Source: Quatrionicoccus australiensis (GTDB lineage Bacteria; Pseudomonadota; Gammaproteobacteria; Burkholderiales; Rhodocyclaceae). From it: a stretch of DNA of 64,000 bases. The notes under the pieces are model-generated. The model worked only from the letters and a program-made list of their open reading frames with translations, ran no database searches and was not told where the DNA came from. Below are positions 1 to 9,116 of the stretch, in pieces (position 1 is the stretch's first letter; every line of letters starts with the position of its first letter). Location of the stretch: positions 2,957,001 to 3,021,000 of the forward strand of contig NZ_JAHBAH010000001.1 of assembly GCF_020510425.1 (NCBI RefSeq). Reading direction: 5' to 3'. Position numbers and translations under genes: made by a program.

Positions 1-109
1 TGTTGCCGAAGAACTGGTGACGATGATCCAGACTCAGCGTGCCTATGAACTCAATTCCAAGGTGGTGTCGACGTCGGATTCCATGCTTGGTCGCCTGACT
101 CAGTTGTGA
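1..109 (+). CDS. flgG: FlgG distal rod protein, C-terminal end only
   Basis: Only the last 35 codons are present; the frame is open from base 2 to a TGA at 107-109. The peptide contains the [13 protein letters not shown] and [13 protein letters not shown] motifs that form the conserved C-terminal helix of FlgG, the distal rod subunit joining the basal body to the hook. The next gene (flgH) starts within 10 bp, the usual flgG-flgH-flgI-flgJ order. The 5' part lies outside the window. Confidence 0.93.
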   Translation, partial: VAEELVTMIQTQRAYELNSKVVSTSDSMLGRLTQL

Positions 110-118
110 GGTGATGTG

Positions 119-775
119 ATGAGAAAACTTAGCTGGCTTGCCGTGGTTTTTTGTGGCGCCTGCAGTACGGTACCCCCCACGAATGTTCATCAGCCGATGT
201 CGGCGCGTCCAATGCCGCGCTACGAAGCTGCGCTTGCCAACGGCTCAATTTATCAGGCTGCGAGCAGTCGACCGTTGTTCGAGGATAGGCGGGCGCGTTA
301 CGTCGGCGATACGATAACCGTCACGATTACGGAAAGCACCTCGGCTTCGACCAAGTCGAATGACAAGCTCGACAAGTCCAATACGTCGAGTGCTTCGATC
401 ACCGGGCTGAACGGTTTGCTGGGCAAGTCGCTGGTTGGCTTGAATTATGAGACGAACAGTGCGAATGCCTTTAGTGGCAAAGGCGAGGCGGCAAACAACA
501 ATATCTTTACCGGCAATATGACTGTTACCGTAATCGATGTTTACGCCAACGGGAATTTGCTTGTCTCGGGCGAAAAGCAACTGGCGATCGGCCATGAGCA
601 GGAGTATGTCCGAATCTCCGGAGTGGTCAATCCGAGCTTCGTGAGTGCCGCCAATACCATCGCTTCGTCGAATATCGCGGATGCCCGCATTGAGTACAAA
701 TCCTCCGGTCAGATCAGTGATGGCCTGGTGATGGGGTGGCTGGCACGTTTCTTCCTTAATGTGATGCCATTCTGA
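119..775 (+). CDS. flgH: FlgH, flagellar L-ring lipoprotein
   Basis: A 218-aa outer-membrane lipoprotein that forms the L ring around the rod. A short signal peptide ends in Cys15 (CGAC lipobox-like), and the middle carries the FlgH motif YVGDTITVTITESTSAS and later GEKQLAIGHEQEYVRISG. ATG 119 is preferred over the in-frame GTG 116 because GAGGTG at 108-113 sits 5 nt upstream. It overlaps the flgG stop region and belongs to the same rightward operon. Length fits the family. Confidence 0.95.
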   Translation: MRKLSWLAVVFCGACSTVPPTNVHQPMSARPMPRYEAALANGSIYQAASSRPLFEDRRARYVGDTITVTITESTSASTKSNDKLDKSNTSSASITGLNGLLGKSLVGLNYETNSANAFSGKGEAANNNIFTGNMTVTVIDVYANGNLLVSGEKQLAIGHEQEYVRISGVVNPSFVSAANTIASSNIADARIEYKSSGQISDGLVMGWLARFFLNVMPF

Positions 776-798
776 GAAAGATCTCGCGGAGGCGCATC

Positions 799-1893
799 AT
801 GAAGAGCAATAGCGGCAAAGTATTCCGGCAAGCGGCAATTGTGGCCGCCTGCCTGTTGCCGTTCTGGAGCCAGATGGCTTTTGCGGAACGAATCAAGGAT
901 CTGGCCAGTATCCAGGGCGTTCGCAACAATCAACTGATTGGCTACGGGATCGTGGTCGGGCTGGATAATACCGGTGACCAGACGACGCAGACCCCATTTA
1001 CGACCCAGGCGATTGGCAACATGCTTTCGCAAATGGGGATCAACCTGACCTCGGATCAGGCATCCAAGCTGCAATTGAAGAACGTCGCGGCGGCGATGAT
1101 CACCGCGAGCATGCCGCCTTTTGCCAAACCGGGGCAGCCGATCGACGTGACGGTTTCATCCATGGGCAACGCCAAGAGTCTGCGTGGCGGCACGCTGCTG
1201 ATGACGCAGCTCAAGGGGGCAGACGGGCAGGTTTATGCGATTGCCCAGGGCAACATTCTGGTGGGCGGTGTGGGTGCCTCCTCCGGTGGCTCAAAAGTTA
1301 CAGTTAATCACCTTTCGGCAGGGCGCATACCCGATGGTGCGACTATTGAACGGGCCGTTCCCTCTGCCCTCGGTCAAGGTGGATTCGTCTATTACGAGTT
1401 GAGTGCGACCGACTTCGGTACGGTGCAGAACGTGGTCGATGCCATCAACAAGAGCATGGGTCCGGGAACGGCGCAGGCGGTCGATGGGCGGCGCATCGCT
1501 GTTCGCGCGCCAGAGGAAAGTGATGCCAGGGTTTCCTTCCTTGGTCGGATTGACAATCTCGATGTCAAGCCGGTCCAGAGCGCCGCAAAGGTGATTGTCA
1601 ATCCGCGGACCGGGTCCGTGGTGATGAATCAGCGTGTGACGCTGGATGCATGCGCTGTAGCGCATGGCAGTCTTTCCGTGGTCATCGATGCGCCAAATCC
1701 GGCAATGGGCCAGGGGGCGGATATCCAGGTCAAGCAGGAGGGGGGCAGCTTGATGAACGTCAAGGCGGGCGCCAGTCTGGCCGAGGTGGTCAAGGCACTG
1801 AATGCATTGGGTGCGAATCCACTGGATCTGCTCGCCATTCTGCAGGCCATGAAGGCCGCAGGTGCGTTGCGCGCTGATCTCGAAATCATCTGA
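799..1893 (+). CDS. flgI: FlgI, flagellar P-ring protein
   Basis: A 364-aa periplasmic protein with a Sec signal peptide (about residues 1-29, ending AFA) followed by the family signature RIKDLASIQGVRNNQLIGYG. FlgI assembles the P ring in the peptidoglycan layer with FlgA as chaperone. A good ribosome site (GCGGAGG, 786-792) precedes ATG 799. It lies 23 bp after flgH and 9 bp before flgJ, so is cotranscribed. Length and C terminus (DLLAILQAMKAAGALRADL) are normal. Confidence 0.96.
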   Translation: MKSNSGKVFRQAAIVAACLLPFWSQMAFAERIKDLASIQGVRNNQLIGYGIVVGLDNTGDQTTQTPFTTQAIGNMLSQMGINLTSDQASKLQLKNVAAAMITASMPPFAKPGQPIDVTVSSMGNAKSLRGGTLLMTQLKGADGQVYAIAQGNILVGGVGASSGGSKVTVNHLSAGRIPDGATIERAVPSALGQGGFVYYELSATDFGTVQNVVDAINKSMGPGTAQAVDGRRIAVRAPEESDARVSFLGRIDNLDVKPVQSAAKVIVNPRTGSVVMNQRVTLDACAVAHGSLSVVIDAPNPAMGQGADIQVKQEGGSLMNVKAGASLAEVVKALNALGANPLDLLAILQAMKAAGALRADLEII

Positions 1894-1902
1894 TTCATCG
1901 CC

Positions 1903-2880
1903 ATGTCGTTCAAGATTCAGGACAGTCCAAATCGGGCAGCGTTTGATGTTACGTCAGCCCAGGATTTGCGCGCCCAGTTCAAGAAGGATCCGCAGCAGGG
2001 GCTGAAGGCAGCGGCCCAGCAATTCGAGACCCTGTTCCTGCAAATGGTCATGAAAAGCATGCGTGATGCAACGCCGCAGGATGGCATGCTCGATAGCGAT
2101 TCGACACGTTTCTACAATGGTTTGCTCGATCAGCAGATGGCGCAGAACTTGTCGACCAGTGGCAAGGGTGTTGGCTTCGCACGTTTGATCGAGCAGCAGC
2201 TCGGACGCAATATGGTTTCAGCGGAAGGGCAGGCGGCTCCAGGTGCGCCGGCAAATGCTGCCGGCAATGCCTTGCCGCTGACCGCCGCGGACGCGCGACA
2301 TCTGCAATATACACAGGTACCGAGCAGGTTGCCGACATCATCGGCTTATCCCTCTGCCGTTAACTTGGCTCCGAATTCGGCAACCGGCACCGCAGCTTCC
2401 GATGCCCCCGTGTCGTCAAAGGAGTTTGTAAATCGAGTCTGGCCAAACGCGGTGGAAGCGTCACGGTCGACAGGCATTCCTCCCCAGTTTCTGGTTGCCC
2501 AGGCCGCGCTTGAGAGCGCCTGGGGGCGCGGTGAGATCCGCAGAAGTGACGGTTCGACCAGTTACAACCTGTTTGGTATCAAGGCTGGAAAAAGCTGGAA
2601 TGGCGCAACGGTCGACGCGACGACAACCGAGTATGTCGATGGGCAGGCGCAGCAAAAGATCGAGAAGTTTCGTGCTTACGGCTCATACGATGAAGCGTTC
2701 CGTGATTACGCATCCTTGCTGCGCAGCAATCCGCGTTACAGCGGTGTGATCGGCTCGCAGGATGGCGCGGAGTTTGCTAAAGGATTACAGAAGGCCGGAT
2801 ATGCAACTGATCCGGCCTACGCCGAAAAGCTGAGCCGGATCATTAATGGTCCTACCTTGCGTATGGCATTGGTTGGTTAG
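1903..2880 (+). CDS. flgJ: FlgJ, rod-capping protein and peptidoglycan hydrolase
   Basis: A 325-aa two-domain protein. Residues of about 25-110 match the rod-assembly scaffold domain (FETLFLQMVMKSMRDA). About 165-320 is a glucosaminidase-type muralytic domain, with the catalytic-site motif QAALESAWGRGE and a later YNLFGIKAG motif. FlgJ caps the growing rod and locally opens the peptidoglycan. The dual-domain form is typical of beta- and gammaproteobacteria. It is the last gene before a new promoter that appears to serve flgK-flgL. Confidence 0.96.
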   Translation: MSFKIQDSPNRAAFDVTSAQDLRAQFKKDPQQGLKAAAQQFETLFLQMVMKSMRDATPQDGMLDSDSTRFYNGLLDQQMAQNLSTSGKGVGFARLIEQQLGRNMVSAEGQAAPGAPANAAGNALPLTAADARHLQYTQVPSRLPTSSAYPSAVNLAPNSATGTAASDAPVSSKEFVNRVWPNAVEASRSTGIPPQFLVAQAALESAWGRGEIRRSDGSTSYNLFGIKAGKSWNGATVDATTTEYVDGQAQQKIEKFRAYGSYDEAFRDYASLLRSNPRYSGVIGSQDGAEFAKGLQKAGYATDPAYAEKLSRIINGPTLRMALVG

Positions 2881-2883
2881 GGA

Positions 2884-2910
2884 TCAAGTTAATCCTGCTT
2901 GTGTCGTTAA
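2884..2910 (+). promoter_or_regulatory. sigma-28 (FliA) promoter for flgK-flgL
   Basis: TCAAGTTA (2884-2891), an 11-bp spacer and GTCGTTAA (2903-2910) match the sigma-28 consensus TAAAGTTT-N11-GCCGATAA at 6/8 and 6/8 positions with exact spacing. It lies just after the flgJ stop and 22 bp before flgK. Hook-associated proteins are late genes known to be FliA-dependent in many bacteria; use of this site is inferred. Confidence 0.7.
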
Positions 2911-2919
2911 CAAGCAGGA
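2893..2919 (+). promoter_or_regulatory. perfect 10-bp inverted repeat abutting the flgK ribosome site
   Basis: TCCTGCTTGT (2893-2902) and ACAAGCAGGA (2910-2919) are exact complements with a 7-nt loop; no T-run follows, so it is not a standard terminator. It overlaps the sigma-28 box and ends in the AAGGAG Shine-Dalgarno of flgK. In transcripts reading through from flgJ, the hairpin would lie against the flgK ribosome site. Confidence 0.55.
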
Positions 2920-2931
2920 AGGAGAGTGGAA

Positions 2932-4968
2932 ATGGGTGGTTTAATCAGTATCGCGGTCACAGGAATCAATGCAGCTCAGGCTGGATTGCTGACCACCAGC
3001 AACAATATTTCCAACCTCAGTACTGCGGGATATACCCGTCAGCGTGTGGTGCAGGCATCGAATCCGACCATCATGACCGGGGCTGGCGGCATCGGCCAGG
3101 GCACGCATGTTGTGACCGTTGAGCGCATGTACAGCGAGGCATTGACCAAACAGGTGCTGAGTGCGCAGACCAACGTCAGTTCGCTTGACACCTATAACGC
3201 CCAGATTTCCCAGATCGACAATATGCTGGCGGATAAAACCTCGGGCTTGACGCCCGTGGTGCAGGAATTCTTTGATGCCATTCAGGCGGTGGCAACCAAT
3301 CCGTCGTCCACCTCTTCGCGTCAGTCGATGATTTCCGCTGCCGATACCATGGTGACCAGCTTCCAAAGCATGTATAGCCGCCTGGATGAAATGAAGGATG
3401 GTGTCAATTCGCAGATTTCCAGTCTGGTGACATCGATCAATACTTATACCCAGGAAATTGGTGATATCAACCAGCGGATTATTTCTGCCAGTTCTCTCAA
3501 TGGACAGGCTCCTAATGATTTGCTCGACAAACGGGATCAACTGGTTTCGAAGCTCAACGAGTTGGTCAAGGTTAATGTGACGACCGACACCGATGGCAGC
3601 TACAACGTTTTTGTTGGGAGTGGTCAGCAATTGGTGGTTGGCAGTCGGGTGACCCAGATGGCTGCAGTTGCCTCCTCGGCCGATCCATCACGGATTGTGG
3701 TCGGTCTGGTCGGTGCAGCAGGTAATGTGCAGGAACTGCCGGAGTCCTTGATTACCGGAGGGGAACTGGGTGGGTTCCTGAGCTTTCGCTCGCAGGCGCT
3801 TGATACTTCGTTCAATCAATTGGGCCTGATGGCCAGTTCGATGGCGCTAACCTTTAATGCCCAGAACGCCCTGGGTCAGGACATGCTCGGTAATATTGCC
3901 GGAGATACCGGCTTCATTGCAGATTTCTTCAAGATTAGCCAGCCAACAGTCACCTCCCGCTCCAGCAATGCAGTTGGCAGCCCGACGGTTTCTGCGAGCT
4001 TTGATGCGGCTTCGTATAACGGAACGAATTTCTACACGGATCTGACTTCCAGCGACTATCAGCTTTCTTATGATGGCAGCAATTTTTCATTGAAGCGTCT
4101 ATCGGATAATACTGCCTGGTCCGGGGCCTCGATCGCCGATATCAATACCGCTTTGGCGGCTGACCCCCAGGGGTTCAGCTTGAGTTCAACCGCTGGTGCT
4201 TTTGCTGCCGGTGATAGCTATCTGATACAGCCTACGCATTTTGGTGCACGCCAGTTTTCTGTCGATAGCAGTGTTGCTGCGGATCCCCGACTGGTTGCTG
4301 CGGCTGCCCCAGCAAGGGCCTCCGCTGCATTGACCAATACAGGAAGTACTACGGTCGGTTCAGTCAGTGTCGGTCCCAATTATTCGACAAATGGTTTGCC
4401 GCTGGCGATCAGCTATGACGGAACCGGTTTGACCGGCTTCCCTGTGGGGTCGGTAACGGTCACTGTCGGTGGCAATCCACCGGTGACTTACCCGATCACG
4501 GCGACAACCGATACGGTGACCTTTACTTCAGGGGCAACCTACACAATCAACGCGACCAATACGGCAGCTTCGCCAGCAGGAGTGTCGCTGGTTTTTTCCG
4601 GTGTGCCGGCAACCGGCGACGCGTTCACCGTTGCTGCCAACAGCAGCGGTGTTGAGGATGCCAGCAATATCGTCAGGATGGGCAATTTGCAGACCCAAAA
4701 TACGATGTTGGGTGGCTCGGCAACCTATCAGGATAACTATGCTGCTTTTGTTAACGACATTGGCAACAAGACTTCAGCCTCCGAGATTTCCTCATCAGCC
4801 CAGACTACTTTGCTGTCGCAGGCTACAGCAGCACGTGAATCAGTTTCCGGAGTCAATCGTGACGAAGAGGCGGCTAAATTGATCGAGTATCAGCAGGCGT
4901 ATCAGGCCTCCGCCAAAATCCTCGAAATTGCCTCCAATATTTTTGATACCTTGATCTCGCTTGGGTAA
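2932..4968 (+). CDS. flgK: FlgK, hook-filament junction protein 1 (HAP1)
   Basis: A 678-aa exported protein of the hook-filament junction. The N terminus has the rod/hook/HAP signature (ITGINAAQAG-like, then NNISNLSTAGYTRQ). The C terminus has the matching helix EYQQAYQASAKILEIASNIF. It is longer than the ~550 aa of enteric FlgK; the extra length sits in the Ser/Thr-rich middle (about residues 340-570), probably a surface domain. ATG 2932 is chosen over GTG 2926 because AAGGAG (2919-2924) is well spaced. flgL follows 13 bp downstream. Confidence 0.96.
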   Translation: MGGLISIAVTGINAAQAGLLTTSNNISNLSTAGYTRQRVVQASNPTIMTGAGGIGQGTHVVTVERMYSEALTKQVLSAQTNVSSLDTYNAQISQIDNMLADKTSGLTPVVQEFFDAIQAVATNPSSTSSRQSMISAADTMVTSFQSMYSRLDEMKDGVNSQISSLVTSINTYTQEIGDINQRIISASSLNGQAPNDLLDKRDQLVSKLNELVKVNVTTDTDGSYNVFVGSGQQLVVGSRVTQMAAVASSADPSRIVVGLVGAAGNVQELPESLITGGELGGFLSFRSQALDTSFNQLGLMASSMALTFNAQNALGQDMLGNIAGDTGFIADFFKISQPTVTSRSSNAVGSPTVSASFDAASYNGTNFYTDLTSSDYQLSYDGSNFSLKRLSDNTAWSGASIADINTALAADPQGFSLSSTAGAFAAGDSYLIQPTHFGARQFSVDSSVAADPRLVAAAAPARASAALTNTGSTTVGSVSVGPNYSTNGLPLAISYDGTGLTGFPVGSVTVTVGGNPPVTYPITATTDTVTFTSGATYTINATNTAASPAGVSLVFSGVPATGDAFTVAANSSGVEDASNIVRMGNLQTQNTMLGGSATYQDNYAAFVNDIGNKTSASEISSSAQTTLLSQATAARESVSGVNRDEEAAKLIEYQQAYQASAKILEIASNIFDTLISLG

Positions 4969-4981
4969 AAAGAGGTAAATC

Positions 4982-5938
4982 ATGAGCATGAGAATTAGCA
5001 CCCAGCAACTCTATAACGGCGGAACCAGTGGTATTCAGCGTTTGCAGAGTGAGGTTTATACCCTGCAGAATCAGGTGGATACGGGACGGCGGATCGTGAC
5101 GCCCAAGGACGATCCGGTTGGTGCGGCGCAGGTTCTGGTGGTGACCCAGACCCAGGCGGTCAACGAGTTGTATATCAAGAATCAACAGACGGCGACCACC
5201 AAGCTCGGGGCGCTTGATAACGTCCTGGGTGGGGTTGGTGAGGAGCTGAAAAATATTTACGACAATGCTTTGGCGGCAGGTAATGGCAGCTACTCCGACT
5301 CCGAGCGTGCTGCGGTGGCAAGCGAACTCTCCGAGCGGTTAAAAAATCTGGTATCTCTTGCCAATTCGCAGGATGGGACCGGGCGTTACATATTCTCCGG
5401 CTTTCAATCAACGACTACGCCATTTGCCTTGAGTGCAAATGCTTCACCCTATTCATTGAGCAATGCTTACATGAGTTACAGTGGTGACGATGGTGTTCAA
5501 GCCTTGCAGGTCAGCGCCAGCCAGAATCTGGAAACCAGTGTGCCGGGAAGCGAGGTGTTCATGCGCGTCAAGGATGCCGCTGGCAATGTGACCGGGCGAA
5601 GCATGTTTGATGCAGTTCAGAACATGGTCAACTTCCTCAAGACTCCGGGAGCGAGTGCTTCTTCGGCGACCTACACTCAGGCGCTCGGTGATATCACCGC
5701 TTCAATGGATAATGTATTGACTGTCCGTGCTGGGGTCGGCTCCAAACTCTCGTCTCTTGAGAGTATTTCGAACATGGCTGCAGATCAAAAACTTCAATAC
5801 AAAGAGCAACTCTCCAATCTCGAGGATCTTGATTACGCCTCGGCGCTTTCCAGTGTGTCACAAAAGAAACTCCAGCTTGAAGCGGCCATGGCATCATTTA
5901 CGCTAACTTCCAAACTCAGCCTTTTTGATTACATATGA
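4982..5938 (+). CDS. flgL: FlgL, hook-filament junction protein 3 (HAP3)
   Basis: A 318-aa flagellin-like protein joining FlgK to the filament. The start MRISTQQLYNGG and the flagellin-type N-terminal helix containing QVDTGRRIVTPKDDPVGAAQ are diagnostic. The C terminus ends in a coiled region with LQLEAAMASFTLTSKLSLFDY. Either ATG 4982 or ATG 4988 could be used; AGAGGT at 4971-4976 favours the first slightly. The stop overlaps the next gene's start (ATGA). Length matches the family. Confidence 0.95.
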   Translation: MSMRISTQQLYNGGTSGIQRLQSEVYTLQNQVDTGRRIVTPKDDPVGAAQVLVVTQTQAVNELYIKNQQTATTKLGALDNVLGGVGEELKNIYDNALAAGNGSYSDSERAAVASELSERLKNLVSLANSQDGTGRYIFSGFQSTTTPFALSANASPYSLSNAYMSYSGDDGVQALQVSASQNLETSVPGSEVFMRVKDAAGNVTGRSMFDAVQNMVNFLKTPGASASSATYTQALGDITASMDNVLTVRAGVGSKLSSLESISNMAADQKLQYKEQLSNLEDLDYASALSSVSQKKLQLEAAMASFTLTSKLSLFDYI

Positions 5939-6420
5939 GTGCTGTCAAAGCGTTACTGGCCTGCCTGCTTTCGGCCTTGATGCTGACTGCTTGCAGCACG
6001 ACGGGAGATTCCAACGCTTCGCCGCTGATTCCGGACAAGGCGCTGAGGTTGACCGCCCAGACCTCGATTTCCCTTTCCAATCTGGCAACTGGTGCGTTGA
6101 TTATTGGTGCCATTCAGCTGATTTATGATCCTTTGGCCCCGAACTGGGAAATAGAGGAAGCCCGCCTCTCGGAAAATACTTATCGTTTTTCGATGAAGAT
6201 GAAGCGCTATCACACCGGTGGGGCTGGCGAGTCGATTCAGATATTGAAGCGCCGGGCGCGGCAGTTGCAGCTGGCGCAAGGCTACACCGCGTATCAGTTG
6301 ATGGAATTTACCGAAGGTATCGATTCGCAGACAATCGGTGCGCGTCGGATTGCCGAGGGGACGATTCGCCTTGTGCAGCGAGATCAGGCAGATTCTTTTT
6401 TGCAGAACGAGCTTTACTGA
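5935..6420 (+). CDS. small lipoprotein of unknown function in the flgKL operon
   Basis: A 161-aa protein with a clear lipoprotein signal (hydrophobic stretch then LTAC, modified Cys about residue 20). A hydrophobic segment lies near residues 48-64. No catalytic motif is visible. Its start overlaps the flgL stop by 4 bp (ATGA), so it is translationally coupled and probably coexpressed with the late hook genes. It ends only 11 bp from the convergent fliR stop, with no room for a terminator. I do not recognise the family; an envelope role near the flagellum is inference from position alone. Confidence 0.75.
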   Translation: MSAVKALLACLLSALMLTACSTTGDSNASPLIPDKALRLTAQTSISLSNLATGALIIGAIQLIYDPLAPNWEIEEARLSENTYRFSMKMKRYHTGGAGESIQILKRRARQLQLAQGYTAYQLMEFTEGIDSQTIGARRIAEGTIRLVQRDQADSFLQNELY

Positions 6421-6431
6421 TCGCGGCTTCT

Positions 6432-7214
6432 TTAGCGGGCGGGAACCGCAAATCCCAGCATGGCACTCATGCCGAACTCGAAGAGTGCCTGAAGAGGTTC
6501 GGCAAGGTAATTGAGGCTGATTGCCAGTCCGACAAAACCGATGCTGAGGGTCAGTGGGAAGCCCAGGGCAAAGATGTTCAGTTGTGGTGCGGCCCGTGTC
6601 AGAACAGCCAGGGCTACGTTGGTAATCATCAGTGCAACGACGATCGGTAATGCCAGCAGAAGCCCTGCGGAGAATATTTTGCCGCCCAGCTCGGCAAGGT
6701 TAAGCCAGCTTTCAGCGGCGAGTGGCAATGCGCTGACGGGAATGGCTGTAAAACTTTGAGCCAAGGTCCCGACATAGAGCAGGTGACCATTCAGCGAGAG
6801 AAACATGAGCAGGGAGAGAAGGCTCATGAATTCGGTGATGACAGCCGTTTGTGATGAGTTGAGCGGGTCGTAGGAGGTGGCAAATCCCAGCCCCATTTGT
6901 GCGCCGATGAATTCCCCGGCAAAATCTACTGCGCTGAACACGATTTTTGCAGCAAAGCCCATACCCAATCCGATCAGGATCTGTTGAGCAAGAATCCATA
7001 GTCCAAACAAGGATGCCGGCGCTACGGACGGCATTGTCGGTAGTCCCGGCGCGATGGCAACAGCGATACTGATGCCGAGCACCAGGCGAGTACGGCGAGG
7101 GATGCCAGCTGTACTCCAGAGTGGGGCCGCAGCGATAAAGGCAAGAATGCGCGCCAGTGGATAAATGAAGGCGGCAATCCACGTATCGAGCTGAACTGAA
7201 GTCAGGCTGATCAT
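6432..7214 (-). CDS. fliR: FliR, flagellar export gate membrane protein
   Basis: A 260-aa polytopic membrane protein with about six hydrophobic segments. With FliP and FliQ it forms the core of the flagellar type III export gate. Family motifs include PLWSTAGIPRRTRL near the N terminus and MGLGFATSYDP in the middle. It is the last gene of the leftward fli operon and starts 2 bp after the fliQ stop. Length (about 260 aa) is typical. Confidence 0.95.
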   Translation of the reverse strand: MISLTSVQLDTWIAAFIYPLARILAFIAAAPLWSTAGIPRRTRLVLGISIAVAIAPGLPTMPSVAPASLFGLWILAQQILIGLGMGFAAKIVFSAVDFAGEFIGAQMGLGFATSYDPLNSSQTAVITEFMSLLSLLMFLSLNGHLLYVGTLAQSFTAIPVSALPLAAESWLNLAELGGKIFSAGLLLALPIVVALMITNVALAVLTRAAPQLNIFALGFPLTLSIGFVGLAISLNYLAEPLQALFEFGMSAMLGFAVPAR

Positions 7215-7215
7215 C

Positions 7216-7485
7216 TCAGCCGATCAGTTGCGGGATGCTCTCGAACAGGCGCTGGATATAGTCCATCAGGTATTGCAGCATCCAGGGCCCGACCAGAAGC
7301 AGGACGAGAAACATCACGACCAGCTTCGGAACGAATTGCAGCGTCGCTTCGTTCAATTGGGTAGCCGCCTGGAAGATGCTGACGATCAGGCCGACCACCA
7401 GGGCAGCCAGTAGCATCGGAGCGGCAATGGTCAGCGTGACTTCGATTGCCTGGCGGCCGATTTCCATGACGGTGCCGGGGGTCAT
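7216..7485 (-). CDS. fliQ: FliQ, flagellar export gate small membrane protein
   Basis: An 89-aa protein with two membrane helices and the FliQ motif ATQLNEATLQFVPK. The frame is open further upstream, but family length and the start MTPGTVMEIGRQA place the start at 7485, overlapping the fliP stop by 4 bp (ATGA). It sits in the standard fliO-P-Q-R order. Confidence 0.95.
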   Translation of the reverse strand: MTPGTVMEIGRQAIEVTLTIAAPMLLAALVVGLIVSIFQAATQLNEATLQFVPKLVVMFLVLLLVGPWMLQYLMDYIQRLFESIPQLIG

Positions 7486-8225
7486 GCGCCGAAACTCTGA
7501 ATCAGTGAGCCAATGACGAGATGCCAACCGTCAACCAGGACGAACAGCATGAGTTTGAATGGTAGTGCCACCATCACTGGCGACATCATCATCATACCCA
7601 TGGACATCAGCAGGCTGGCGACCACCATGTCGATGACCAGAAAGGGGATGAAAACGATAAAGCCGATCTGGAAAGCCGTTTTCAGCTCGCTGATGACGAA
7701 AGCCGGTACCAGGATGCGTAGTGGCGTGTCTTCAGGCTTTTCGATCTTGTCAATCTTGGCAATGCCGGCAAATAATGCCAGGTCTGACTCTCGGGTCTGC
7801 TTGAGCATGAAGCCGCGCATCGGGATCGCCGCCCTGTCTGCGGCCTGCATGATGTTGATCTTATTTTCGGCGAGTGGCACGTAGGCATCGGTATAGACCT
7901 TTTCGAGCACCGGGGACATCACGAAGAAGGTCAGGAACAGCGATAGTCCAACAATGACCTGGTTCGGAGGGGAGGTCTGGGTTCCCATCGCATGGCGGAG
8001 GAGGGAAAGGACGATGATGATGCGCGTAAAGCCGGTCATCATCAGCACCACGGCCGGGATGAAGGTCAGCGCTGTCATCAGCAGCAGCGTCTGGATCGTC
8101 AGCGAGTAGGTGGTGCCGCCACCTGACGCCGGGCTGCTGGTGATGGCAGGTAAGCCCCCTACCTGCGCGAGGGCAAGTGAGACTGGTGCCAGGAGCACAA
8201 GCAAGGCGAGGCTGCGCTTAAGCAC
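7482..8225 (-). CDS. fliP: FliP, flagellar export gate protein
   Basis: A 247-aa polytopic protein with a cleavable signal (KRSLALLVLLAPVSLALA) and the FliP signatures FTRIIIVLSLLRHAMG and PNQVIVGLSLFLTFF. The frame is open well upstream, but the likely start is GTG at 8225-8223. GAGGT lies a few bases before it, the start overlaps the fliO stop, and the resulting signal peptide matches the family. FliP forms the export pore pentamer with FliR and FliQ. Confidence 0.93.
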   Translation of the reverse strand: MLKRSLALLVLLAPVSLALAQVGGLPAITSSPASGGGTTYSLTIQTLLLMTALTFIPAVVLMMTGFTRIIIVLSLLRHAMGTQTSPPNQVIVGLSLFLTFFVMSPVLEKVYTDAYVPLAENKINIMQAADRAAIPMRGFMLKQTRESDLALFAGIAKIDKIEKPEDTPLRILVPAFVISELKTAFQIGFIVFIPFLVIDMVVASLLMSMGMMMMSPVMVALPFKLMLFVLVDGWHLVIGSLIQSFGA

Positions 8226-8637
8226 GGTCGTTACCTCGTTCAGAAACTGCCTTGAACCATAGGGAAAAGGGTTTGTCTCCTGCCGAGTCCGGTTTGTCAG
8301 GGAATTGGCTTCCCTTGGGGAGCCGATGCAGGGTACGAATTTGACCGGGAACAATGCCAATAACCAGCCAGTCTTCGCCGACCTCGACAAGAACAATACG
8401 CTCGCGTGGACCGAGCGCCACGCCGCCAATGATTTTCATGTCGCCGTGGCCGAATCCCTTGCCGCCGGAGACCTTTCGCGCCATCCAGGCGGTACCGAAC
8501 AGAATCCCGACAATCAGCAGCAAGGCAAGTCCTGCCTGCAGGTAGGTGCTCAACGAGACGCCGGTATTGGCGGCTTCGGCCGCGTGGGCGGAAAGAGGAA
8601 GCAGCAGGAGAAGGGTGCGCAACAGATGGCCCGGCAT
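8218..8637 (-). CDS. fliO: FliO, export gate assembly protein
   Basis: A 139-aa bitopic protein with an N-terminal signal-like helix (ending AHA), a second membrane helix (about residues 32-50) and a small cytoplasmic domain containing GGVALGPRERIVLVEVG, the FliO hallmark. FliO assists assembly of the FliP ring. It overlaps fliP by 8 bp and follows fliN after 44 bp. Confidence 0.9.
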   Translation of the reverse strand: MPGHLLRTLLLLLPLSAHAAEAANTGVSLSTYLQAGLALLLIVGILFGTAWMARKVSGGKGFGHGDMKIIGGVALGPRERIVLVEVGEDWLVIGIVPGQIRTLHRLPKGSQFPDKPDSAGDKPFSLWFKAVSERGNDRA

Positions 8638-8681
8638 GAGTTGTGATCAGGCCGCTATCTTAATGCAAAGCAGCCCGCAGA

Positions 8682-9116
8682 TTAGCGATTGAGTTTTCGC
8701 ATCCGCTCGGAGGGGGTGATGATATCGGTCAAACGAATGCCGAACTTGTCGTTCACGACAACGACTTCACCCTGGGCAATCAAGGTGCCGTTTACCAGTA
8801 CATCCATCGGTTCGCCGGCCATGGCGTCAAGTTCAACGACCGAGCCGTGGGCCAGTTGCAGCAGGTTCTTGATGGTGATTTTTGTGCGTCCCAATTCGAC
8901 GGTGATCTGGACGGGAATATCCAGAATCATGTCGAGCTCGTTCATCATGCCATTGTTGCCGGTAGTGCCGCCAAAAGAAGGGAAGATGTCGGCAGGCTGG
9001 GCTGCCGGGGCGGCATCGACGATCGCCTGCTCTGCCATGGCTGCAGCCCAGTCGTCTTCGCTGATCTGTTCTTCTTCTGCCGCCGGGTTCTCGATATTTT
9101 CCATTTCTTCAGCCAT
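8682..9116 (-). CDS. fliN: FliN, flagellar motor switch protein
   Basis: A 144-aa protein with an acidic, Ala-rich N-terminal tail (about residues 1-60) and a C-terminal SpoA domain (LDIPVQITVELGRTKITIKN, then KFGIRLTDI). FliN forms the lower C ring with FliM and docks the FliH export complex. The start overlaps the fliM stop by 8 bp. The long acidic tail resembles the Pseudomonas-type FliN. Confidence 0.95.
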   Translation of the reverse strand: MAEEMENIENPAAEEEQISEDDWAAAMAEQAIVDAAPAAQPADIFPSFGGTTGNNGMMNELDMILDIPVQITVELGRTKITIKNLLQLAHGSVVELDAMAGEPMDVLVNGTLIAQGEVVVVNDKFGIRLTDIITPSERMRKLNR

